Shown here piece by piece: positions 36,503-45,666 of a stretch of 64,000 nucleotides of DNA. Origin of the DNA: Mesorhizobium xinjiangense (lineage in GTDB: Bacteria; Pseudomonadota; Alphaproteobacteria; Rhizobiales; Rhizobiaceae). The notes below the pieces were generated by a model. It had not been told where the DNA came from, searched no databases, and worked only from the letters and a program-made list of their open reading frames with translations. Positions within the stretch are counted from its first letter, which is position 1. The number at the start of each line of letters is the position of its first letter. The position numbers and the translations under genes are program-made. The stretch spans positions 62,001 through 126,000 of the forward strand of contig NZ_WOAC01000002.1 of NCBI RefSeq assembly GCF_009749525.1. Direction: 5' to 3'.

Positions 36503-37648
36503 TCAGGCTGCGTCGGTACTGATTTCGTCGGCGTAGAGCGGAAAGGCCTGGAACGGCGCTTCGCAAGGCGGTCCGTCGGTCGCATAAAGCACACGCTCGT
36601 CGAGATCGAGCAGGATGGCGGCCACCGTGACGACCCGCTTTTCCGGCGGCAGCGCCGGATCGGCGTGACGGCAGATCGAGGCGGGCGCGGAGAAGTGGTC
36701 GTTGATCACGTCCTGGATGGCGTTGCGATCGATGCGGCCGAGTTGACGCCGCAGCATGCGCTCGGTACGCGGACCACGATAAAGCGTGTTGGGCGCGATA
36801 CGCTCCATCTGCGACGTAGCGCGCGTTTCCTTCACAAGATGATTGGCGTGCACGACGACTCCGTCGACCGGCGACAGATAGGCGCAATGTTCCGGCGTGG
36901 CTTCAATATCCAGAATCTCGCCCTCGCGATGGCCCAGCAGAAAGTTGCTCGATGCTGTGCGATCAGTCTGGACGATCGGCGACAACGCCTGGTCGAATCT
37001 CCAGGCGTCGAGGATCTCCTTGCACCGCACGTGGAAAGGCTTGCGCATCCCAGTGGTTCCGTCCCGCGGAGTGACGAGCCCATTGACGCAAAGACCAATC
37101 CCCGCTGCATTCATTCCCATCTTCGAGCCGACAATCCCCGCCTCGCTAAACCCAACGAAATCCGGCTTGCCCTCGGCGGGCGAAGACGCGCGGCTGACAC
37201 GCTGGATGAATGTACGTCCTCGCACATTGGCGAGCCAGTCCCAGTTCTGGCAAAGGATGGTTCGGCCGTTGGCAGTCGCCTCCGGAAGCAATCCGAAGGA
37301 CGTGCAGCCCTCCTGCTCCAGCCGTGTGTTGGCGACGTTAGCCTCGGTCCCGAATGCGAGATAGGTGATCTCGTAGCGGGCGTTCAGCATCGCTATTTCC
37401 ACCGGCGAAATACCCGAGGCCGAGGCGATGGCGGCCATCTCGTCGGCATATTCGCCGTTGTCCTCGCGGATGAATTCCAGCCAACCTTCGCTTTGCTTTA
37501 GGATCGCCTCGCGCTTGGCGCCAGCCGCTTCGAAACGCGCCAGATAAGTTTCGACATTGTCCCTAATCGCGTTCGCCAATGTCGACCCGTGGATGCGACC
37601 GCGTTCGCGCGGATCGGGGCCAAGCTCCAAGAGTGGAAGTGCTGCCAT
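36503..37648 (-). CDS. C45 family acyltransferase/peptidase (isopenicillin N acyltransferase-like)
   Basis: A 381-residue Ntn-hydrolase of the C45 family. The autocleavage and nucleophile site is G114-C115 in QEGCTSFGL, giving a new N-terminal cysteine. Downstream QNWDW, SEAGIVGSKMGMN and GIGLCVNGL are family features. These enzymes move or remove acyl groups on amines such as 6-aminopenicillanate. Here it probably deacylates an N-acyl intermediate. It stands between LivK and the NodB-fold gene, 20 bases before the latter. Confidence 0.86.
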   Translation of the reverse strand: MAALPLLELGPDPRERGRIHGSTLANAIRDNVETYLARFEAAGAKREAILKQSEGWLEFIREDNGEYADEMAAIASASGISPVEIAMLNARYEITYLAFGTEANVANTRLEQEGCTSFGLLPEATANGRTILCQNWDWLANVRGRTFIQRVSRASSPAEGKPDFVGFSEAGIVGSKMGMNAAGIGLCVNGLVTPRDGTTGMRKPFHVRCKEILDAWRFDQALSPIVQTDRTASSNFLLGHREGEILDIEATPEHCAYLSPVDGVVVHANHLVKETRATSQMERIAPNTLYRGPRTERMLRRQLGRIDRNAIQDVINDHFSAPASICRHADPALPPEKRVVTVAAILLDLDERVLYATDGPPCEAPFQAFPLYADEISTDAA

Positions 37649-37725
37649 GCTGCGCTCGATAACTTTTCAATTTAGAATGGAGGCGGCGTCCGGCCGGTGG
37701 CCGGCTGCCGCGGTCATGCCTGACG

Positions 37726-38949
37726 TCAGGCGCGTTCTTCCCAGGTCGGAGCAGGGTAGATCGGATCGGCTGAGGCTCCCTCGGCCGGCGCGATAACCTC
37801 CATTTCCCCGTCCTGGCGCTGAATCAGCAACGGCCCGAGCAGCGAGGCATCGCCATCGCCGTCGTCGGTGAAACGCACCTGGCCATAGAAGCACTCGAAA
37901 TCGAGGGCGGCCAGCGCATCGCGTACGGCGTCGAGCTCGAGTGACCCAGCCTGTTTGGCAGCCTCGATGTAAGCGACGATACACGCGGCGCCGCTCGCCA
38001 TATGGTAGGTCAGCTCGCGGTCGAAATTCGCCCTGAAGTATGCTGCGAAGTCGGCGGCAGAGCCGAAATAGTCGCCCGAGAATGGCGCGCGCTCCGACCA
38101 GTAGGCCTGGGTGACGACCCCGTTGGCATAGTTGCCGAGCGCATCGCGAAAGGCCGAGGTCTGCGGGCCGAGCGTCTGATAAAGCATGGGCACGTTCGTG
38201 TCGGTCGAGACCATCTGACGCGCGATGAGGATCGACGTCTGGTCATGCGTGGTGCAGACTAGAACGTCGGGCGGGTTGTTGCGGACCGAGGACAAAACGT
38301 TGGACACGTCACTGACTTCGGCGGGAAGGGCGATATAGTCAATTACCTCGATTCCCGCTTCATCGAGGCTGGCGCGCGCCCCTTCTGCCTGAAATTCGGA
38401 GAAGGCGTCGTTCGTGTAGATGATCGTCACCGTCTTCACCGCCGGGTCGAGACTGGTAAACATGTTGACAGACGACACGAATTGCAGCGACGCCCGCGGA
38501 AAGATGCCAAAGACGCGCTTGCGGCCCTGGGTGAAGATCAGATCGGAGCCGCCACCGGCCTGGACCATGATGCGGCCCGCCCCTTCGGTGATCGCGCAGG
38601 TGGGCAGCACGATGTTGGAACCGAAGGACCCGAGGAAGAAATTGATGCCCTCGTCGACCTGACGCTGGATGAGCGTCGTGGCGCGAGCCGGATCGGACGC
38701 ATCGTCGAAGATGTTGAGGCCTAGCTGATAGCTCTTGCCATCTATCTCGACGCCGCCCATCTCCTCATTGATGAATTTCACCGCGCACTGATAGCCTTGG
38801 AGCACGTTCTGCCCGGTCTCGGCTGCTGCTCCTGTCATCGGTACAGAGCCGCCGAAAGTGATCATGTTGTCCTGGGCGAAGGCGAGCTTCGGCGCCACGC
38901 CAGCCATCATAGCGACTGTTGTTCCCTGCAGAAAAGTTCGTCTTTTCAT
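37726..38949 (-). CDS. Branched-chain amino acid-type periplasmic binding protein (LivK)
   Basis: A 407-residue type-I periplasmic binding protein. The N-terminus MKRRTFLQGTTVAMMAG is a Tat-like signal with cleavage near KLAFAQ-DN. ITFGGSVPMTGAAAETGQN opens the ligand fold, followed by VDEGINFFLGSFGS and FGIFPRASLQ. It binds the solute for the LivHMGF complex. Liv-type proteins carry many ligands beyond branched-chain amino acids (amides, aromatic compounds, urea), so the name is only structural. Confidence 0.9.
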   Translation of the reverse strand: MKRRTFLQGTTVAMMAGVAPKLAFAQDNMITFGGSVPMTGAAAETGQNVLQGYQCAVKFINEEMGGVEIDGKSYQLGLNIFDDASDPARATTLIQRQVDEGINFFLGSFGSNIVLPTCAITEGAGRIMVQAGGGSDLIFTQGRKRVFGIFPRASLQFVSSVNMFTSLDPAVKTVTIIYTNDAFSEFQAEGARASLDEAGIEVIDYIALPAEVSDVSNVLSSVRNNPPDVLVCTTHDQTSILIARQMVSTDTNVPMLYQTLGPQTSAFRDALGNYANGVVTQAYWSERAPFSGDYFGSAADFAAYFRANFDRELTYHMASGAACIVAYIEAAKQAGSLELDAVRDALAALDFECFYGQVRFTDDGDGDASLLGPLLIQRQDGEMEVIAPAEGASADPIYPAPTWEERA

Positions 38950-38992
38950 TTGTCGACTCCCATTGCGCTTTCGGCCCTGTGTTTATTGGTTG

Positions 38993-39751
38993 TCAGGCCA
39001 GTCCGAGATAGGCTTCCTTAACTTTTGGGTCCTTGAGCAAAGCGCGACCTTCACCTTCCTGGACGACCCGCCCCTTCTCGAGCACATAGGCGTAATCTGC
39101 GATTGCCAATGTGTGGTGCACGTTCTGCTCGACGAGTAGGACGCTGATGCCTTCCTCGTTGAGCTTGCGGATGAGGAGAAACATCTGCGAAACAAGAATG
39201 GGGCTGAGCCCGAGCGATGGCTCGTCCAGAATTAGAATGCGCGGTCTCGTCATGAGGCCGCGGCCAATCGCCAGCATTTGCTGCTCGCCACCGGACAACG
39301 AGCCCGCATTCTGTGCCTCTCGTTCACGCAACCGCGGAAACAGGTCGAACACCCGCTCAAGGTTCTGTTGGAATTTCTCGCGTGCCCGCCGCACATGCCC
39401 GCTCAAGGTGAGGTTCTCGCGCACCGTGAGGTGCTGAAAGACAAGACGGCCCTCGGGCACGAGAGCAATTCCGAGTTCGACGGTTTTGTGGGCCGGCATG
39501 GCCGTGATGTCCTGTCCGTCGAGGACGACCTTGCCAGAACGCGGCCTGAGGGCGCCGGCTATCATCTTGACGCTGGTCGACTTGCCCGCGCCATTGCCGC
39601 CGATCAACGCCGCGATCTTGCCGCGGGGTAGTTCTAGCGAGCAGTCGGAGACAGCGCCGACGCCGGAATAATCGTAGGCCAGGCCAGAAACCTGCAGCAG
39701 CATGTCATCGGCCGGGCCGATCTGAGTCCGTCTGCTGGATACTGCCGTCAT
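38993..39751 (-). CDS. Branched-chain amino acid-type ABC ATPase (LivF)
   Basis: A 252-residue ATPase. Walker A is GGNGAGKST, the signature LSGGEQQML and Walker B ILILDEPSLGL. The LivF-specific GIALVPEGRLVFQHLTVREN is present. It is the first gene of the transporter/enzyme operon on the minus strand, 44 bases before LivK, and lies behind a good promoter (39803-39832). There are in-frame later starts (MLLQVSG) that would shorten the N-terminus. Confidence 0.92.
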   Translation of the reverse strand: MTAVSSRRTQIGPADDMLLQVSGLAYDYSGVGAVSDCSLELPRGKIAALIGGNGAGKSTSVKMIAGALRPRSGKVVLDGQDITAMPAHKTVELGIALVPEGRLVFQHLTVRENLTLSGHVRRAREKFQQNLERVFDLFPRLREREAQNAGSLSGGEQQMLAIGRGLMTRPRILILDEPSLGLSPILVSQMFLLIRKLNEEGISVLLVEQNVHHTLAIADYAYVLEKGRVVQEGEGRALLKDPKVKEAYLGLA

Positions 39752-39802
39752 TCAATTTCCCCAATCCGTATTGTTGTGCGATACGGTCGAACTGCAATCG
39801 GC

Positions 39803-39832
39803 AATATACGTATCTGTATCTTGTATTGTCAA
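39803..39832 (-). promoter_or_regulatory. Sigma-70-like promoter of the liv/hyu operon
   Basis: On the minus strand TTGACA (39832-39827) and TATATT (39808-39803) are separated by 18 bases that contain repeated GATAC. GCGATACGG follows at about 39779-39787, close to the expected start, and a similar GCGATACGC lies at 40800-40808 before the divergent peptidase gene. These shared sites are candidate IclR binding sites. Confidence 0.6.
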
Positions 39833-39868
39833 CCAATGCTGGATAAGCGCCTTCCCGCACTGCATTGG

Positions 39869-40681
39869 TCAGACCTGCTGCAATCCGGCGGCCGCGGCAG
39901 TGACGAGCGGGCCGGCGCGGGCAACGAATTCATCCGGCTTCCATTCCGCCAGAGAGGCCGCGACATGGATGGCGCCGACCGGTCGGCCCGCACCGTCGAG
40001 CACTGCGGCCGCGACGGCAATCTCGCCGATAAGAATCTCCTCAATTGCAAGCGAATAACCCGTCTCCCGCACTTCCTCGATGCGGGCGAGTATCTTCTCG
40101 ATCTCGACCGTCGTGCGCGGTGTGATCTTGCGCCGGTTGGAACGGTGCAGGATGTCGAGGACCTTTTCATGGTCAAGATGGCTGAGCACTGCGCGGCCGC
40201 CGGAGGTACAGAATGTCGGAACGCGCCGACCGATTAGATGAGCATAAAACGTGTCTCGCTTGCTCTGCATGCGCACCACGTAAAGCATTGAAAGATCGTC
40301 GAAAAGGCTGAGGTCGACGCGTTCCTTTATGGTCCGGCGCAGGTTGGCAAGGATAGGGACAGCTCGGTTGACGAGGGGGTTGGAGCGAAGATAGTCGAAG
40401 GAACGCTCGAGAATGCGCCGACTGGGCGCGACACCGGTGGGCGTCTTTTCCAGATATCCGATATGCACCAGCGTGTGGACGAGACGCTGGGTCGCGCTCT
40501 TGTCGAGCCCTGTTGCTGCGGCGATTTCAGAAAATGACATCGGAACGGGATTGTCGGCGAATGCCTCAAGCACCCGGAAGCCACGCGCGAGCGCTTCCAC
40601 GAACAGCCGGTCATTCTTTGGTTCCAGCATTTCCGTTTCTGTGGTTGGAGGTTTCAATGCGCCGGTATTGCTTGCAGTCAC
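39869..40681 (-). CDS. IclR-family transcriptional regulator
   Basis: A 270-residue regulator. The N-terminal winged HTH is in RLFVEALARGFRVLEAFADN, MSFSEIAAATGLDKSATQRL and VHTLVHIGYLEK. The C-terminal effector domain has YLRSNPLVNRAVPILANLRR and LIGRRVPTFCTSGGRAVLSH, the conserved IclR pocket. It lies at the head of the minus-strand island, and divergent from the second M20 gene. It probably controls both promoters, as IclR proteins usually do with adjacent catabolic genes. Confidence 0.92.
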   Translation of the reverse strand: MTASNTGALKPPTTETEMLEPKNDRLFVEALARGFRVLEAFADNPVPMSFSEIAAATGLDKSATQRLVHTLVHIGYLEKTPTGVAPSRRILERSFDYLRSNPLVNRAVPILANLRRTIKERVDLSLFDDLSMLYVVRMQSKRDTFYAHLIGRRVPTFCTSGGRAVLSHLDHEKVLDILHRSNRRKITPRTTVEIEKILARIEEVRETGYSLAIEEILIGEIAVAAAVLDGAGRPVGAIHVAASLAEWKPDEFVARAGPLVTAAAAGLQQV

Positions 40682-40745
40682 GTTTTCCTCCTAGCGCTGG
40701 CCCAGTCATCCGGCTTGCTCATGTGCCACGTTAATCCGGTTCGGT

Positions 40746-40797
40746 TTGACCATCACGAATACGTTGCATTATATTCGTGCAATGTAATCACATTGCA
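40746..40797 (+). promoter_or_regulatory. Promoter and palindromic operator of the divergent M20 gene
   Basis: TTGACC (40746-40751), 18 bases, then TATATT (40770-40775). Directly after it is a perfect inverted repeat, TGCAATGT (40778-40785), AATC, ACATTGCA (40790-40797), over the expected start. A TTGCA half-site is also in the spacer (40764). GCGATACGC follows at 40800-40808. IclR is the likely ligand. Confidence 0.6.
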
Positions 40798-40813
40798 GAG
40801 CGATACGCAAACA

Positions 40814-41977
40814 ATGACAACCTCCGCCGCAGTAGACATCGATGTGACGCAGCTTGCATTCGATGCCCGCAGTATGACGACTGGATTGCGCAAGTGGGTC
40901 GAGACAGAAAGCCCGACCTATGATAGTGCAGCAGTCAATCGTATGATGGACGTCGCCACGCGCGAACTAGTCATCCTCGGTGCCGAGATACAGCGTATTC
41001 CGGGGACGCTCGGTTACGGCGATTGCGTGAAGGCTAGCTTCGCGCATCCATGCCGTGAGAAACCCGGAATCCTCGTTCTCGGACATCTGGATACGGTGCA
41101 TCCGCTCGGCACGCTCGATCACTTCGGATGGCGGGAGGAGGGCGAGCGCTGCTACGGCCCCGGCGCGCTCGACATGAAATCCGGCAACTATCTTTCGCTC
41201 GAAGCGATCGGCCAGCTCCGCCGGGCAGGGTTCGATACGCCGCTGCCAGTGACGGTCCTTTTTACGAGCGACGAGGAGGTGGGCAGCCCCAGCACGCGGG
41301 CACTCATCGAGGCCGAGGCCGCGCGTCATCGCTATGTGCTGGTGCCCGAACCTGCCCGCAGGAACGGCGGGGTGGTCACTGGGCGTTATGCGATTGCTCG
41401 CTTCGAGCTCGAGACGCGCGGCCGCCCGAGCCATGCCGGACTACGACTGGGCGAGGGCGTTTCGGCAATTCGCGAAATGGCACACCAGATCATTGCCATT
41501 GAAGGGATGACCGATGCCAACGCGGGCTACAGCGTGGGTGTGATCAATGGCGGCCAATGGTCGAACTGCGTGTCGACCACCTGTCGGGCCAAGGCGCTGG
41601 TTTCCGCCACGACCGACGAAAAGCTGGCTGAAGCGACCGAGTGTATGAGCGCCTTGAAGCCGGTCGGCGCGGATGTACAGGTGGCCGTGACGCGCGATGT
41701 GGTGCGGCCGGTCTGGACGGCGAGCGACGCTTCATGGTCGCTCTACGAGCACGCCGCAGGGCTGGCGCGCGGATTGGGTTTCGAGATTCCCCATCAGAGT
41801 TCCGGCGGCGGGTCGGACGGGAACTTCACCGGCGCGATGGGAATCGCTACCCTGGACGGTCTTGGTGCGCGCGGCGACGGCCCGCACACATTGGACGAGC
41901 ATATCGTGATCGAAAGCCTCGCTGAGCGTGGTCGCCTGATGGCCGCGTTGCTTGCCACGCTCGACGGTACGGTGTGA
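40814..41977 (+). CDS. M20 family metallopeptidase, divergent from iclR
   Basis: A 387-residue zinc hydrolase of the CPG2/ArgE type. Metal-site segments are LGHLDTVHPLG, GPGALDMKSGNYLS, TSDEEVGSPS and VPEPARRNGG. The SSGGGSDGNFTGAMG and GPHTLDEHIV segments supply the C-terminal part of the site. It is paralogous to the enzyme at 28063. I chose ATG 40814 because it follows the promoter and operator. The open frame starts at 40715, upstream of the promoter, which cannot be transcribed from it. No clear ribosome-binding site is present, so a leaderless-like or weak start is possible. Confidence 0.85.
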   Translation: MTTSAAVDIDVTQLAFDARSMTTGLRKWVETESPTYDSAAVNRMMDVATRELVILGAEIQRIPGTLGYGDCVKASFAHPCREKPGILVLGHLDTVHPLGTLDHFGWREEGERCYGPGALDMKSGNYLSLEAIGQLRRAGFDTPLPVTVLFTSDEEVGSPSTRALIEAEAARHRYVLVPEPARRNGGVVTGRYAIARFELETRGRPSHAGLRLGEGVSAIREMAHQIIAIEGMTDANAGYSVGVINGGQWSNCVSTTCRAKALVSATTDEKLAEATECMSALKPVGADVQVAVTRDVVRPVWTASDASWSLYEHAAGLARGLGFEIPHQSSGGGSDGNFTGAMGIATLDGLGARGDGPHTLDEHIVIESLAERGRLMAALLATLDGTV

Positions 41978-42072
41978 ATTGCGGTTTCAATCCACTAGCC
42001 GGCCAATTGCAAAGGCAACGGCAGACAGCCCGCATCTTATCGGCCCAGATTGATCGCAGAACCAAAAGAAGC

Positions 42073-42692
42073 CCCGCGATGTCGAGGACCCGATTTGTCA
42101 GCCGGGCGAACTCGCGCAGCATGGTCGAAAGAACCGACAGCAGCGGCTCGACCATCGCCATCACCTCCGCGTCACCGCCGGCCAGTTCGCGCACACGGCC
42201 GGCAAAGGCGCTCCGCGACGGCAAACCCAGCTTGACGCCGGCCTCGCGCTGCATCGCTCGCACGACGTTCTCGATCGAACGCATCTCGTTCAGCACCGTG
42301 CGGCGGGCGACCAGCAAAGAGCGCCACAACCGGCATTGCCGGCTCTTCACATGCACCTGCCGGTACCAGCCGGTGCGCATGATTTGCGCCAGCGCGCGGG
42401 CATCGTTGCGATCGGTCTTGTTGGGCATCGTCTTCATCGCCGCATTGGCTTGCCGCGTCTCGATGCAGATCGCCGCCAGCCCTTCGGCACGCAGCCCGTC
42501 GTGAAGCCACGCCGTCAGCGAGCAAGCTTCCAGCCCGATCCGCTCCAGCGGCAGATCAACTTCCCGCAAGGCTTCGCCTAATGCCCCAGGCTCGCTCGCT
42601 GCTCGTGCTTCCTTCACGATCCGGCCGCTCTCGTCGACGACGCAGATCGAAGTCTCTTCCAAGGACACGTCAAGTCCGGCAAAGTACGTCAT
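42073..42692 (-). mobile_element. IS110-family transposase, 3' truncated
   Basis: About 206 codons of an IS110-type transposase remain. The RuvC-like DEDD tetrad is complete: D8 in GLDVS, E55 in GLEACS, and D94 and D97 in NKTDRNDAR. The middle continues to EFARLTNRVLDIA, after which the frame changes to unrelated sequence, so the C-terminal Transposase_20 domain with the catalytic serine is missing. The 5' side joins a glycosyltransferase near 42806. The 95 bases between the M20 stop and the break hold nothing I can name. Confidence 0.8.
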
Positions 42693-42805
42693 GGCTGCTC
42701 CCTCCCGATGTTTGTGGCGATTCCACATCGACCACGTTCTCACATCACGACAGAAGCAGCCGCCTCATTCGGCTTGGCTCAGACCCCAATCACCCCATCT
42801 GCATC

Positions 42806-43690
42806 AGGTCCATTCAGGCCGCATGCCGATCGCACCGCGCCGTCACGGCCGAGCTCGTCGTGGTCGACAACGGCTCCACCGACGGGACGTCGGACTATCT
42901 GGCACGCATTGCGGCAAGGTCGGACATCGCAGTCACCCTCGTTTCGGAACCGAAGCCCGGACTGGCCGCCGCGCGCAATGCCGGGCTGAAGAAGGCTCGT
43001 GGCCGCATACTCGTCTTTGTCGACGACGATTGCGAGATCGACCGCAACTATCTCCGCGACCTGGAACGCCATTACGCAAGCGGCGAGACGTGCGTCATCC
43101 GGGGCGGCCGTGTCGAACTGGGCGATCCAAAGGACCTGCCGTTCACGATCAAGCGCTCGTCAAAACGCGCCCGGCTCACGCGTGACGTCCATCCCGGCGG
43201 CTTCGTGCTCGGATGCAATATGACGATGCATCGCGAGGCTGCAGCTCTCGTGGGCTGTTTCGACGAGCGCTTCGGCGCCGGCGGTCCGCTGCGCTCGGCA
43301 GAGGACACGGACTATCTCCTGCGCGCATATCTGCTCGACATTCCGGTGGAGTATGTGCCCGACATGACCGTTTTCCATCATCACCGCCGCAACGCCCGCC
43401 AGGCGGTCGAGACGCTCCACCGGGACTACAGCCTCGGCAATGGGGGACTTTGCATGAAGCATGTCCGCCAGGCGCCCTGGCTGCTTCTCCATTTCTGCTG
43501 GGCCGTGCGATCGGCCTGTAGGGAATTGGTGGGCGGCCCGCGGTTTGATCCCGACCTGCACCTGTCTCATTGGCCGATCGTGGTCATGAATGTGCTCGGA
43601 GCCGCAAGATTCGTCGGGCTGCTGATCACCAGGCGGCCCGAGCGCGCGAAGGTGCGACAGGTGCAACAAGCAACAGCAGAGTTGAGGTGA
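42806..43690 (+). pseudogene. GT2 glycosyltransferase lacking its start, cut by the IS110 element
   Basis: 295 codons of a family-2 glycosyltransferase: VVVDNGSTDGTSDYL, EPKPGLAAARNAGLKKARG, VDDDCEIDRNYL and GCNMTMHREAAALVGCFDER, then EDTDYLLRAYLLDIPVEYVP. The first conserved strand (usually VSVVIPTRNR) is missing. The frame runs upstream into the reverse strand of the IS110 fragment, giving a hybrid start. About 15-20 residues of the enzyme are lost. Translation from an IS-derived start is possible but activity is doubtful. It is followed 8 bases later by the ABC exporter. Confidence 0.7.
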
Positions 43691-43698
43691 CGCGCGCC

Positions 43699-45483
43699 AT
43701 GTTGCGATCAGTATTGCCAGGACTGCCGGTGCTGCGCGAAGCGCTGGGGCGGCAAATGCATCTGCTTCCCGCCGTGGTGGTTCTGGGCCTGGTCGCCTCC
43801 ACACTGGAAGGTGTCGGTATCGGCCTGGTCATCCCCATGCTGAGCATCATCGTCGGCCAGGAGGATGGTTCACAGATGAGCGGCCTCTCCGCCTTCTTCC
43901 AGAAGGTCGGATCAGGGCTCGACAACGGCGAGCGGCTGGTCGTGATTTCCGCCGTCATCCTCGCCTTGATCGTGCTGAAGAACATCCTGGCATTCTCGAA
44001 CACGGTGCTGACGACATTCATCTATGGAAAGGCGAGCCATGCCATCCGCAGCGCCCTGTCGGAACAACTCCTGAGGGTCGGCTATCCCTTCTTCCTGAAA
44101 CAGGATCCCGGCCGGCTGCTCAACATCATCTCCAACGAATCCTGGCGCGCCTCGGATGCGGTACAGACCGTCCTTGGCGCAATCGTGAATGCCTCGGCCG
44201 CCGTCATTCTGTTGATCTTCCTGCTGCTGCTTTCCTGGCAGATGACGCTGCTGGTCGCGTTCGGCCTCGCCATGGTCCAACTCGCGCATGCCGTTCTGTC
44301 GGCCAGCCTGAAAGCGCCGAGCCGCAGCGTTACCTTCAACAACAGCGCGCTCGCATAGAAGATGCTCCATCTCGTGCATGCCGGCCGGCTGATACGAATT
44401 TTCGGGCAGGAGCAACAGGAAAAGGCCGTGTTCGACAGGGCATCCGACGCCGTTCGCCGTGCCGGCTTCGTCCTGCAGACGCGTCAGGGTGCCCTGCCGC
44501 TGCTGACGGAAGTGCTCCATGCGATGCTCTTCCTGGGCGTGGTTGTGGGCGCCTGGTTCGTCAGTGTGAGCTTCCCGGTCATCGTGGCATTCGTCGTGCT
44601 TCTCTACAGGCTGCAGCCGCATATGCGATCCCTGCAAATGGCCTGGAGCCAGTTGCAGGGGTGGAGCGGGTCGATGGAGGAAGTCCGGTGGCTGCTCGAT
44701 CCGTCGGACAAACCCGAACCGCCCGCCGGCGTCCTCCCCTTCCATGGCCTCAGTCGGGCAGTGAAATTCGACGGCGTTTCGTTCCGCTATCCGGATTCCG
44801 GATCCCGCGCGGCGGTGCTGCATTCGGCGCGTTTTGAAATCCGCAAGGGCCGCTCGACGGCGATCATCGGCCGTTCGGGCGCCGGCAAGACGACCGTCGT
44901 CAATCTTCTTTGCCGCTTCATCGAGCCCGACGAGGGAAGCATTCTCATCGACGGTCTGCCCCTGAGCCGGATCGATCCGGTCCAATGGCGTGGCCAGATC
45001 GCGCTCGCCAGCCAGGAACTCGAACTGGTCGATGGCACCATTCTGGACAATATCACCTACGGCCGGAAACAGGCCACGGCAGCCCAGGCCGAGCGCGCCG
45101 CAATATTGGCCGAGGCGCATGAGTTCGTGGAAAAGCTGCCGCAGGGATACCAAACCGTCGTCGGCTACCGGGGCGTCAATCTGTCGGCCGGGCAGCGGCA
45201 GCGAATCGCGCTGGCAAGAGCCTTGGTCCGCGACCCCGACATACTCATTCTGGACGAAGCCACGAATGCCATGGACGGCCTGTCCGAGGCCGCGATCGTC
45301 GAGACGCTGAGGTCGAGGGCCGGCCGCCGCACGACGATCGTCATCAGCCATCACCGCAGCACGATCTCATTTTGCGATGATGTCGTGATCCTGAGCGCGG
45401 GTCGCGTGAGAGGACAGACCCCGCTGGCCGATCTGGGATCGCTGAGCATGGACGAGCTCTATGAGCACCATGGGGCCGATTGA
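43699..45483 (+). pseudogene. MsbA-like ABC exporter interrupted by one amber codon
   Basis: 594 codons of a lipid/polysaccharide-type ABC exporter in one frame, broken only by TAG at 44356-44358. The N-terminal part holds about five membrane spans up to TFNNSALA. Directly after the TAG it continues KMLHLVHAGRLIRIFGQEQQ, the normal junction of this family. The ATPase domain is complete: GRSGAGKTT, LSAGQRQRIALARAL, ILILDEATNAMD. The expected residue at the stop is Glu or Gln, one base from TAG. GAGGTGA precedes the ATG. Without suppression this gives a 219-residue fragment, and the second half could at best start anew at ATG 44362. Confidence 0.82.
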
Positions 45484-45523
45484 TCACAGGTTGCCGTATT
45501 GCAGGTCGGCGATCTCTTGCGAG

Positions 45524-45586
45524 AACCGCCAGACATTGGCGCCGAATATCATGCTGTGCGTTGCAATCCATCTAGGAAGACTGTAG
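45524..45586 (+). pseudogene. Remnant of a GT2 glycosyltransferase 3' end (copy C)
   Basis: 63 bases match the end of the intact glycosyltransferase (16733-16795) in 54 positions and encode NRQTLAPNIMLCVAIHLGRL followed by TAG. Upstream of 45524 nothing of the gene remains; the exporter stop is only 41 bases away. It lies between the exporter and rmlA. Confidence 0.75.
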
Positions 45587-45666
45587 TCGCAGACCTTAAT
45601 GGACGGCATATCGATGGGGGGGATCGATGAAGCGCCATTGACCCGCGTGTTCGATTGGAGGGTTTT

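Noticed and set aside
42581-43690. Intact 369-aa glycosyltransferase
   Set aside because: The first 75 codons are the reverse strand of the IS110 element, and the conserved N-terminal strand of GT2 is missing.
44356-44358. TAG decoded as pyrrolysine
   Set aside because: Nothing in an ABC exporter calls for pyrrolysine, and no pyl genes are in the window. A point mutation from Glu or Gln is simpler.
11802-45586. The 63-bp repeats as attachment sites of a 29- or 34-kb genomic island
   Set aside because: Copies differ at 9-10 positions in a codon-like pattern, which fits paralogous gene tails better than recombination-generated att repeats. No intact integrase is adjacent.
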